From assembly GCA_027065715.1 (NCBI GenBank), contig JAMONO010000093.1:1-33181 (forward strand): a stretch of DNA of 33,181 nucleotides. The letters are read 5' to 3'. This document shows positions 1 to 6,496 of the stretch, piece by piece; within the stretch, counting starts at the first letter, position 1; every line of letters starts with the position of its first letter. This stretch comes from Flavobacteriales bacterium (lineage in GTDB: Bacteria; Bacteroidota; Bacteroidia; Flavobacteriales; Flavobacteriaceae). The notes below the pieces were generated by a model, which worked only from the letters and a program-made list of their open reading frames with translations, had not been told where the DNA came from and did not search any database. The position numbers were made by a program, and so were the translations under genes.

Positions 1-538
1 TGACAATATTCCCAACCAGCAATATAATTATGCCTGTTTAGTTGTGGTTTGATTAAAATCGGTCTTTGACAATATTCTCAATTTTTGTATGGATAAAGGT
101 TTTCTTGTTGTGGTTTGATTAAAATCGGTCTTTGACAATATTGTGTAACCGGATTCGCTTTTTAACTTAATAGTTGTGGTTTGATTAAAATCGGTCTTTG
201 ACAATATTAGAACAAGTAAGGATTGAAACTATTACAAGGTTGTGGTTTGATTAAAATCGGTCTTTGACAATATTGAAAACAAAGAGATGATGTCTGTTTT
301 GGTAGTTGTGGTTTGATTAAAATCGGTCTTTGACAATATTTGATAAAATCATTTGTAAAAATAGCTGATTGTTGTGGTTTGATTAAAATCGGTCTTTGAC
401 AATATTAATCAACACAATTACTCAGATTAATATATAGTTGTGGTTTGATTAAAATCGGTCTTTGACAATATTCCCCCCACTTCTGTGCAAAAATTTGATT
501 ATGTTGTGGTTTGATTAAAATCGGTCTTTGACAATATT
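1..538 (+). CRISPR. Type II-C-like CRISPR array (left part cut by window edge)
   Basis: Nine copies of a 36-bp repeat are visible: the last 10 bases of one at 1-10, then complete copies starting at 41, 107, 173, 239, 305, 371, 437 and 503. Each begins GTTGTGGTTTGATT and ends TTTGACAATATT, and all complete copies are identical. The eight spacers (11-40, 77-106, 143-172, 209-238, 275-304, 341-370, 407-436, 473-502) are all exactly 30 nt, giving a strict 66-bp period. A GTTGT start with an ACAAT-containing end is typical of type II-C repeats, in which crRNA is read in the orientation given here. Plus-strand transcription would run toward cas2 and stop at the hairpin at 592-642. The repeat next to cas2 is not degenerate. 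The other end and the leader lie outside the window. I could not match the spacers to targets. Confidence 0.98.
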
Positions 539-540
539 AC

Positions 541-589
541 GACGCTCCTTAGCGTCTGATACAAAGACACTTACAGCAAAATATTGTCA
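541..589 (+). repeat. Array-flanking hairpin and inverted copy of the repeat end
   Basis: Just after the last repeat, GACGCT-CCTT-AGCGTC (541-556) forms a perfect 6-bp hairpin with a 4-nt loop. At 580-589, AATATTGTCA is the exact reverse complement of the last 10 bases of the CRISPR repeat (529-538), so the array transcript could fold back on its final repeat. CAAAGAC at 562-568 also matches a piece of the reverse-complemented repeat, but not contiguously. It is not a convincing tracrRNA anti-repeat because the part complementary to the repeat 5' half is missing. Confidence 0.55.
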
Positions 590-591
590 GC

Positions 592-642
592 AAAAAATGC
601 TTCTTTAAAGGCGTGATAATCCTTTATTGAAGCATTTTTTTT
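592..642. terminator. Bidirectional intrinsic terminator between CRISPR array and cas2
   Basis: A 12-bp stem (592-603 with 629-640) carries a 2x2 internal loop and a further 6-bp stem (606-611 with 621-626) around a 9-nt loop. The stem is flanked by A-runs on the left and T-runs on the right, so it ends in a U-tract read from either strand. It would stop array transcripts on the plus strand and cas1-cas2 transcripts on the minus strand; the cas2 stop codon is only 4 nt away (646-648). Confidence 0.85.
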
Positions 643-645
643 ATC

Positions 646-975
646 CTAAAATAATTCTAATTGCAAAGGCGGAGGTTGGGGTGGCTCTTCTTCTTTGCCC
701 CAAAAATTTTTTATATCGCCAAATTGCTTGTCCGTAACCCGCAATACACTTACTTTGCCTTTGGGAGGAATAAACGATGATACTCTTTTTTCGTGCACAT
801 CGGCACTTTCGTTACTGGCACAATGCCGGATATAAACCGAATATTGCATCATGTTAAAGCCGTCCTTTAATAACCTTTTTCTAAAATTGGACGCATTTTT
901 CCTATCTCTCTTGGTTTCGGTAGGAAGGTCAAAAAATACAAATACCCACATAATACGATAAGCGTTTAGTTCCAT
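646..975 (-). CDS. cas2: CRISPR-associated endonuclease Cas2 (type II-C family)
   Basis: A 109-residue Cas2 that with Cas1 forms the spacer-integration complex. It begins NAYRIMWVFVFFDLP after the start Met, with the conserved metal-site Asp at about residue 16 in the first ferredoxin-like strand, followed by SVYIRHCAS and PPKGKV blocks. It ends QLELF, the tail I associate with flavobacterial II-C Cas2. I chose the ATG at 973-975, which overlaps the cas1 stop by 10 bp. The open frame continues upstream to 1017, but the extra 14 residues are only the cas1 3' end read in another frame. It is co-oriented with and coupled to cas1. Its stop lies next to a shared terminator, so cas1-cas2 forms a closed transcription unit converging on the array. 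Confidence 0.95.
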   Translation of the reverse strand: MELNAYRIMWVFVFFDLPTETKRDRKNASNFRKRLLKDGFNMMQYSVYIRHCASNESADVHEKRVSSFIPPKGKVSVLRVTDKQFGDIKNFWGKEEEPPQPPPLQLELF

Positions 976-1850
976 AATTTCGGATAATTTATTTTTCTTT
1001 TTTCTCCTGTAAAACATTGTTGCAAAGAACTCGCTACGCGCTGTAAACCAACCATTAACGGACTTTTGTATCCGTCAAAATAAACGGTTGCCGTATTCAA
1101 ATTGATCAATTCGGCTTTTATTTCGGTAGTCAGTTCTTCGGTTTCATATTTTTTTATTATTTCCAATACTTTTTTATCTACCAACGGTCTGAAAGGTTCC
1201 ATAATATCGTCGGCTAACGCATAAGAATTATACCTGTTGCGGTGATGTATGCCCAATGTGTTGAGCAAACCGCTGCCTGCCAACGCACGGGCTACCGCCG
1301 CTCGCAATATGGCATAACCGTAGTTTAAAAACGAATTGGGATGTGCACCTGTCCGATCTCGTACAAAATCGGGACCCAATAAATTTTTCCAGTAGTAAGC
1401 CGCCGCCATAGCTTCGCGATTGGTTGTGTCGCCGCTCAATACTTTATCGGCATAATAACGCAACGGGTGTCTCTTATTTCCTGTCATCTCCAACAATTCC
1501 GCCTGATGCAATATTTTCTTTTTAACGGTTTGTTGCCATAATTGTTTTTTTAAGGGTTCACTGGCTTTTATTTGATGTGAAAATATTTCTTGTTGTATAT
1601 AGTGCGCATCCAAATTGAGCAACATTGAAACCGGCATGTGCTTTTCATTGCAAAAAATTATGGCGACATTGTTTGCAATCAATTTGTTAAGTGCAGGTAT
1701 GCTTATACTGACTTGTTGATTTTCAATAATTAAAAATCCCAAATCTTCTATCGGAAGAGTAGCTTTTCTTTCTTCGGTGTCTATTTTTAATTGTTCGTAT
1801 TGGGTAGTTATACGTGCCGGATTTCCCACAAAAATACTACGCTTAATCAT
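966..1850 (-). CDS. cas1: CRISPR-associated endonuclease Cas1 (type II-C/NMENI family)
   Basis: A 294-residue integrase of the adaptation complex. The beginning MIKRSIFVGNPA matches flavobacterial type II-C Cas1. Catalytic motifs look intact: Glu146 in NREAMAAAYYW, His202/His203 in GIHHRNRYN and Asp215 in DDIMEPFRP. Full family length and an intact neighbour suggest a working adaptation module. The gene upstream on the same strand is alr, not cas9, and the 115 bp between cas1 and alr (1851-1965) holds only AT-rich sequence with a weak inverted repeat (ATTACAA at 1874-1880, TTGTAAT at 1904-1910). I see no TAnnTTTG box there. No csn2 or cas4 is present, as expected for II-C. Confidence 0.96.
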   Translation of the reverse strand: MIKRSIFVGNPARITTQYEQLKIDTEERKATLPIEDLGFLIIENQQVSISIPALNKLIANNVAIIFCNEKHMPVSMLLNLDAHYIQQEIFSHQIKASEPLKKQLWQQTVKKKILHQAELLEMTGNKRHPLRYYADKVLSGDTTNREAMAAAYYWKNLLGPDFVRDRTGAHPNSFLNYGYAILRAAVARALAGSGLLNTLGIHHRNRYNSYALADDIMEPFRPLVDKKVLEIIKKYETEELTTEIKAELINLNTATVYFDGYKSPLMVGLQRVASSLQQCFTGEKRKINYPKLWN

Positions 1851-1965
1851 GTTTTGTATTTATGGCACAACAAATTACAAAAATTATTTAATAAAACAAC
1901 TAATTGTAATCAATTTTTAAAAAAAACGCAGTATCTATTTGTTTTCTAACATCTAAATAATGTTT

Positions 1966-3060
1966 TTATACCAACACTCGAAAAACACGCCGGCTGATTG
2001 CCGTGATAATTTCGTATGGTATGGTTTGCAATTGTGCCGCCATTTGATATACATCGTTACAATTGTCAAAAACAATTACTTGATCACCGGCTCGACAATC
2101 GGTACCGCTTATGTCAATACTCATGGTATCCATACTTATGTTACCTATTATCGGTAAACGTTTGCCGCGACAGGTTACTTGCCAGTTGCCTTGTCCGAGC
2201 AAACGGTTAATTCCGTCGGCATAACCTAAGGGCAATAAAGCCACACGGGTAGTTTCGGTGGTAGCGGTAAAATTGCGGTTGTAACCCACGGTTTCACCTC
2301 GGGGTATTTTTTTGGTTTGGTTTATCCGTGTTATCAAACGGGCAACAGGTTTGAGCCGATCTTGACGGTTTTTAACCAAATTATAGCCAAAAATACCCAA
2401 ACCCGGACGAATCATGTCGTATTGGGCTTCATTAAAACGAAATATACCGGCGGTATTGAGCAAATGTCTGAAAAAAGGCGGAATATGTTGTTGCAAATAG
2501 CGGGTCATTTGTTCGAACATATCAATTTGACCGCGGGTAAAAGAATCTTCATTCGGGTCTTCGGCTGCTGCCAAGTGCGAAAATACACTTTTAACCGTAA
2601 GCCGATTTTGTTTTGTTATTAAATTTATTGCCTCAGACAGTTCTTCGGAAGTAATTCCCGCCCTGTGCATGCCGGTGTCAAGTTTGAGATGAACGGGAAA
2701 TTGTTGCCAATGATTGACATGAGCATAGTGCAATATTTTTTTTAAATACAACAAAGAACTTATTTCGGGTTCCAAACGATATGAAATTAATGTATCAAAA
2801 TGTTCGGGAGAAGGATTAAAAACCAAAATTTTGGTTTGTATGCCGGCATTTCGCAATTCGATACCTTCATTAATATAGGCTACCGAAAAATAATCAACCG
2901 CTTGTTTTTCAAACAATTTTCCCAATTCAACAGCTCCCATTCCATAAGCGTTTCCTTTGAGATTGACAAGAATACGGGTATCGCTATTAATCAGTTTTTT
3001 AAACACATTTAAATTGTGCAATATTGCCTTGCGGTCTATTTCCAAACGGGTTTCACGCAT
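1966..3060 (-). CDS. alr: Alanine racemase
   Basis: PLP enzyme interconverting L- and D-alanine to supply D-Ala for peptidoglycan; cytoplasmic. The 364-residue product has the family length. The PLP-lysine motif near the N-terminus reads LKGNAYGMG (Lys35), and the C-terminal catalytic-tyrosine domain shows VGYNRNF and LPLGYADG followed by GNISMDTM. I start it at the ATG at 3058-3060, which overlaps the tdk stop by 8 bp (ATGCGTGA). A longer reading to 3120 only translates the end of tdk and places 20 lysine-rich residues before the conserved start. tdk and alr are therefore translationally coupled. Ddl, the next user of D-Ala, is in this window but not in this operon. Confidence 0.95.
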   Translation of the reverse strand: MRETRLEIDRKAILHNLNVFKKLINSDTRILVNLKGNAYGMGAVELGKLFEKQAVDYFSVAYINEGIELRNAGIQTKILVFNPSPEHFDTLISYRLEPEISSLLYLKKILHYAHVNHWQQFPVHLKLDTGMHRAGITSEELSEAINLITKQNRLTVKSVFSHLAAAEDPNEDSFTRGQIDMFEQMTRYLQQHIPPFFRHLLNTAGIFRFNEAQYDMIRPGLGIFGYNLVKNRQDRLKPVARLITRINQTKKIPRGETVGYNRNFTATTETTRVALLPLGYADGINRLLGQGNWQVTCRGKRLPIIGNISMDTMSIDISGTDCRAGDQVIVFDNCNDVYQMAAQLQTIPYEIITAISRRVFRVLV

Positions 3061-3667
3061 TTTTTTTGGCTTGTTTTTCTTTGTTTTGACGCTCGGACAT
3101 GGCTTTGACATAAGCGGCACGGCTCAAAGGTTCGTACTCTTGGGTTTCGCCCAGCAAAACCAATTTGTCGTCGTCGGTCAAACGATAGCTGTAATGTGCC
3201 AAATTGCCGGTGCGGGTACATACGGCATGTACTTTGGTTACATATTCGGCAATAGCCATAAGATAAGGCATGGGACCAAAAGGCTTTCCCATAAAATCCA
3301 TATCCAATCCGGCAACGATAACCCGTACGCCTCTGTTGGCAAGTTCGTTGCAAACTTCTACAATTTCGTCCGAAAAAAACTGTGCTTCATCTATTCCGAC
3401 TACTTCTACATCTTGCGAAAGCAACAAAATTTCTTGTGGCGAATCAACCGCCGTTGAATGTATCTCGTTACGATCATGCGACACAATATTTTCTTCGTGA
3501 TAACGCGTATCGATTTTGGGTTTAAATATCTCAACCTTTTGCTTGGCAAATTGTGCTCTTTTTAATCGACGTATCAATTCTTCGGTTTTGCCCGAGAACA
3601 TACTGCCGGTGATTACTTCTATCCAACCTAAGTTATCTTTGTGATTTACAGGTATTTCTAAAAACAT
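3053..3667 (-). CDS. tdk: Thymidine kinase (TK1 family)
   Basis: Phosphorylates thymidine with ATP in the pyrimidine salvage pathway. The 204-residue protein shows the P-loop [10 protein letters not shown] (21-30), the Walker-B-like [10 protein letters not shown] (89-97) and the lasso region near [10 protein letters not shown]. The zinc-binding segment is degenerate: Cys150 is present, but the position expected for its CxxC partner is Thr153 (VCTRTG). I believe this is common in Flavobacteriia thymidine kinases, so it need not mean loss of function. It is the first gene of a tdk-alr pair with an 8-bp overlap. The C-terminus is a lysine-rich tail. Confidence 0.95.
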   Translation of the reverse strand: MFLEIPVNHKDNLGWIEVITGSMFSGKTEELIRRLKRAQFAKQKVEIFKPKIDTRYHEENIVSHDRNEIHSTAVDSPQEILLLSQDVEVVGIDEAQFFSDEIVEVCNELANRGVRVIVAGLDMDFMGKPFGPMPYLMAIAEYVTKVHAVCTRTGNLAHYSYRLTDDDKLVLLGETQEYEPLSRAAYVKAMSERQNKEKQAKKNA

Positions 3668-3698
3668 AAGAACATGAAAATTTGTTAAAAAAATTACG

Positions 3699-3761
3699 TA
3701 ATTTTGTAAAAACGAAATTAATTTATTTTTTTGTCGTTATGAAAAACGACGACATTTTTTT
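3699..3761 (+). promoter_or_regulatory. Putative promoter box followed by terminator-like leader hairpin
   Basis: TAATTTTG at 3699-3706 fits the Bacteroidota -7 element TAnnTTTG and overlaps the palindrome ATTACGTAAT (3693-3702); the nearest upstream TTTG (3681-3684) is only 14 nt away, closer than ideal. Downstream, GTCGTT-ATGAAA-AACGAC (3733-3750, extendable by two pairs) is followed after GACA by a run of six T on the plus strand. A plus-strand terminator-like hairpin here can only affect the gene starting at 3813, because the gene on the other side (tdk) is divergent. Confidence 0.35.
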
Positions 3762-3812
3762 ATTAACATTTTGCTGTTTTTTTAGCTTTAAATCCTTTTC
3801 AAAACAATTTTT

Positions 3813-4433
3813 ATGAAAAAAAACAAAGAACTTGTCAATATTCTCAAAGCCGAATTGACACTTCTCACCAAAGATATTTTGCAAAACATTCATCAAAAAG
3901 ATGTGTCCGAGCTGTATAAATCGACCCGAAAGTTGTATGAAAAAATAGCGGCAATTCAGGTCTTACAAAACCAAATGACAGAAAACGAACTGGTTAATTT
4001 GGTGCAAACCGAAACAAAAACCGACAACACAAATGAAATTTTTATAAGCGAAAATATCAAGCCCAAATCTGACGATAAACCCGAAAATCCCTATAAAAAT
4101 GTGGCAAAAATGTCGTTTAAACCCAAAACCGAAATCGCTCCGTCTCCCGAAATTTCTCAACCAAACCAAACACCTGTCAAACCCGTTTCAAAACCATTTA
4201 CAGGCAAAAAAATGAGTATAGGACTAAACGACCGCATAGCTTTTATCAACAATCTTTTTGACGGAGATGCCACAGCCTATCAAAAAGCCGTTGAAACACT
4301 CAATTCTTTTAATACCTACGAAGAAGCATTGGCATATATCAGCCATCAACTCAAACCCCGGTATGCCAACTGGGAAGGCAAAGATGAATACGAATTCAGG
4401 TTGATACAACTCTTAGAACTAAAATTTAATTAA
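3813..4433 (+). CDS. Conserved hypothetical protein upstream of rsmI
   Basis: A 206-residue protein with no function I can name. The first ~65 residues are predicted helical (MKKNKELVNILKAEL onwards). Residues ~70-135 form a low-complexity linker rich in Pro, Lys, Thr and Asn. The last ~70 residues look like a folded domain beginning MSIGLNDRIAFINNLFDGD and ending with a W/YEFRLIQLLEL stretch. I recall similar proteins in Flavobacteriia, but cannot verify it. There is no signal peptide or membrane segment, so it is probably cytoplasmic. Its stop overlaps the rsmI start (TAATG at 4431-4435), which points to translational coupling. Confidence 0.8.
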   Translation: MKKNKELVNILKAELTLLTKDILQNIHQKDVSELYKSTRKLYEKIAAIQVLQNQMTENELVNLVQTETKTDNTNEIFISENIKPKSDDKPENPYKNVAKMSFKPKTEIAPSPEISQPNQTPVKPVSKPFTGKKMSIGLNDRIAFINNLFDGDATAYQKAVETLNSFNTYEEALAYISHQLKPRYANWEGKDEYEFRLIQLLELKFN

Positions 4434-5122
4434 TGTCCGGTAAGCTATACGTTGTGCCGACGCCTGTCGGCAATTTGCAAGATATGACCATTAGAGCCAT
4501 AGAAGTTTTGCGTAGTGTCGATTTGATTTTGGCAGAGGATACCCGCACTTCGGGCAAACTGTTAAAACACTTTGCTATTGACACTCCTCAACGTTCTTAT
4601 CATAAGTTTAACGAACACAAAATTGTGGGCAGCTTAATTGCTCAACTTGCCGACGGACAAAACTTTGCCTTGATTTCGGACGCAGGCACTCCGGCTATTT
4701 CCGACCCGGGCTATTTGTTGGTGCACAGAGCAATCGAAGCAGGCGTAAATGTCGAAACCCTGCCCGGTGCCACGGCTCTGATACCGGCTTTGGTCAATTC
4801 GGGTTTGCCGTCTGACCGATTTGTTTTTGAAGGTTTTTTACCCGTCAAAAAAGGTCGAAAATCACGATTGGAAAGTTTGCAAAACGAAAACAGAACCATG
4901 ATTTTTTATGAATCACCGCATAAACTCATCAAAACCTTAAAAGATATGACCCGATATTTCGGAACCGACAGAAAAGCATCGGTTTCGCGCGAAATCAGTA
5001 AAATTTATGAAGAAACCACACGTGGAACTTTAATGCAAATTTTAAATTACTTTGAACAAAAACCGGCTGTAAAAGGCGAATTTGTATTGGTTGTAGCCGG
5101 CAAATCCAAAAAAAACAATTAA
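4433..5122 (+). CDS. rsmI: 16S rRNA (cytidine-1402-2'-O)-methyltransferase RsmI
   Basis: Uses SAM to 2'-O-methylate C1402 in the decoding centre of 16S rRNA. The 229-residue protein carries the tetrapyrrole-methylase-fold signatures of the family in order: YVVPTPVGNLQDMT at the N-terminus, ILAEDTRTSG, ALISDAGTPAISDPG, LPGATALIPAL and FVFEGFLP, then FYESPHK. Length is near the low end of the family because it lacks the extra C-terminal domain of longer versions. It starts inside the stop of the preceding hypothetical gene, and its own stop is one base before the next gene, so 3813-5846 reads as one operon. Confidence 0.96.
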   Translation: MSGKLYVVPTPVGNLQDMTIRAIEVLRSVDLILAEDTRTSGKLLKHFAIDTPQRSYHKFNEHKIVGSLIAQLADGQNFALISDAGTPAISDPGYLLVHRAIEAGVNVETLPGATALIPALVNSGLPSDRFVFEGFLPVKKGRKSRLESLQNENRTMIFYESPHKLIKTLKDMTRYFGTDRKASVSREISKIYEETTRGTLMQILNYFEQKPAVKGEFVLVVAGKSKKNN

Positions 5123-5123
5123 A

Positions 5124-5846
5124 ATGAATGATTTTTATAAGCTTAAAATTGTTGAAAAAAAAACATTAACCCCCGAAAGCGTTTCAATAGGTTTGGAAAT
5201 TCCCGACCAACTAAAAAATGTTTTTAATTATAATCCCGGACAGTTCGTAATGGTCGAAAAAGAAATCGACGGCACAAAACTTCGCAGGTATTATTCCATA
5301 TATTCACCCGAAAACTCCGAAGTGCTTCGTTTGGGAATCAAACTCAAAGGTACTGACGGTTTTGCCCGATATGCCATGCACAACCTGCAAACGGGTGATT
5401 TTTTGTCGGTTTCAAAACCCATGAACGATATGCCATTTATTTTGAAAAATGAACCGCAAAAATTACTCGCCGTTACCATAGGAAGCGGCATAACTCCTTT
5501 TTACAGTATGATTCAAACCATAGTAAACAAAGCAACAAAAACCAAAATGGTACTGGTATATGGCAATCATACCCCCCAAAAAACCATGTTTTACAACGAA
5601 TTGAAAAGCATAGAAAAACAATTTCCACAAAACTTAAAAATATATTGGGTATTTTCGCAAACCGACGAAGGTAACTTTGCGGGACGTATCAATCAAAATG
5701 TAATTCAAAAAGTGTTGCAAAACGAAGGAACAAATTTTGATGCGGTTTATCTGATAGGTCCCGACGATATGAAAAAAAATACGGCTCAACTCTTAAAAGA
5801 AAACAACATTGAACCAGCCAATATACATTACAGAGTTTACGGTTAA
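5124..5846 (+). CDS. Ferredoxin/flavodoxin-NADP reductase-like flavoprotein
   Basis: A 240-residue FAD/NAD(P) oxidoreductase of the ferredoxin-reductase fold. The FAD-binding beta-barrel shows PGQFVMVEKE and the RxYS flavin motif as RRYYSIYS (54-61). The NADP domain opens with GSGITPFYSMI (120-130), has VYGNHTP, and continues to YLIGPDDM before the C-terminus. No 2Fe-2S ferredoxin domain is fused, so it needs a separate electron partner that cannot be identified here. The gene follows rsmI after a single base and is probably co-transcribed with it. Aerobic or redox housekeeping roles are likely; the exact partner and direction are unknown. Confidence 0.88.
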   Translation: MNDFYKLKIVEKKTLTPESVSIGLEIPDQLKNVFNYNPGQFVMVEKEIDGTKLRRYYSIYSPENSEVLRLGIKLKGTDGFARYAMHNLQTGDFLSVSKPMNDMPFILKNEPQKLLAVTIGSGITPFYSMIQTIVNKATKTKMVLVYGNHTPQKTMFYNELKSIEKQFPQNLKIYWVFSQTDEGNFAGRINQNVIQKVLQNEGTNFDAVYLIGPDDMKKNTAQLLKENNIEPANIHYRVYG

Positions 5847-5899
5847 TTATTTTTTTAATTTATTAAAATACTGATATTGAGTTAATTAAATACTATATC

Positions 5900-6445
5900 A
5901 TGAAATATATACCGATATTATTGATGATTTTGTTATCGAGTTGTACAGACAGTAATATATTGCCTAAACCCAAAGCACAATTGCGTTTGGAATATCCCCA
6001 AGCTCAATATACACCGGTTAATTTTAAATATTTCGGTTTTGATAAGTCCGACCAAGCCGAAGTGGAAATTATCAACGACCAAAAAATCAATTTGGTGTAT
6101 CCGCACATGAAAGCCAAAATTTATTTGACATACAATAATATCGACAACAACTTACCGGCTTTGTTACGTGATGCCGAAAAATTCACTTATGAGCACACCG
6201 TTAAAGCCGACGAAATCATTACCCGCGATTTTATCAACGACAAAGACAGGGTTTTTGCCACTATGAATACGGTTACCGGCGATGCCGCTTCGCAAATTCA
6301 ATTTCATGCCACCGACAGCATCAAACATTTTTTGGACGGTTCTTTATATTTTTATGCACAACCCAATTACGACTCCATTATGCCGGCGGTCAAATATATT
6401 CAATATGACATCAATCGATTGCTCGAAAGTTTAAAATGGCACTAA
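5900..6445 (+). CDS. gldD: Gliding motility lipoprotein GldD
   Basis: A 181-residue lipoprotein needed for gliding and linked to type IX secretion in Flavobacteriia. A short signal peptide ends in a lipobox LLSSC with the lipidated Cys at residue 15. The rest matches GldD, including RLEYPQAQYTPVN near the start, a TYEHTVKADEI block, FATMNTVTGDAASQIQF, and HFLDGSLYFYAQPNYDS near the end. It sits 53 bp after the reductase. In F. johnsoniae-type genomes gldD follows gldE; no gldE is visible here. The presence of a T9SS cargo protein in this window (10044-12131) fits a host with the gliding/T9SS machinery. Confidence 0.93.
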   Translation: MKYIPILLMILLSSCTDSNILPKPKAQLRLEYPQAQYTPVNFKYFGFDKSDQAEVEIINDQKINLVYPHMKAKIYLTYNNIDNNLPALLRDAEKFTYEHTVKADEIITRDFINDKDRVFATMNTVTGDAASQIQFHATDSIKHFLDGSLYFYAQPNYDSIMPAVKYIQYDINRLLESLKWH

Positions 6446-6461
6446 GAATCGTTTTTTTTAT

Positions 6462-6469
6462 TAAATTTG
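6462..6469 (+). promoter_or_regulatory. Bacteroidota -7 promoter box before the AraC-hybrid gene
   Basis: TAAATTTG matches TAnnTTTG and lies 27 bp upstream of the TTG start at 6497. I see no TTG box 17-23 nt upstream, so only half of the promoter is supported. Confidence 0.3.
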
Positions 6470-6496
6470 TTGCAATTGTTTTAAAACAAAACCAAA

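Noticed and set aside
41-538. TTGACA inside each CRISPR repeat as a sigma-70 -35 promoter element
   Set aside because: The host appears to use the Bacteroidota consensus, and the two TTTG copies within the repeat are 13 nt apart, too close for TTTG/TAnnTTTG; the second lacks the TA.
541-642. tracrRNA between the array and cas2
   Set aside because: Only 10 nt match the reverse-complemented repeat, and they cover the repeat 3' end; the part that should pair with the repeat 5' half (ending ACCACAAC) is absent. The following stem is better explained as a terminator.
3061-3120. N-terminal extension of alanine racemase
   Set aside because: The added residues come from tdk read in another frame; the conserved alr start has its own ATG at 3058-3060.
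2957-3457. 166-residue plus-strand open frame across alr and tdk
   Set aside because: It runs opposite the two overlapping housekeeping genes, whose motifs are complete.
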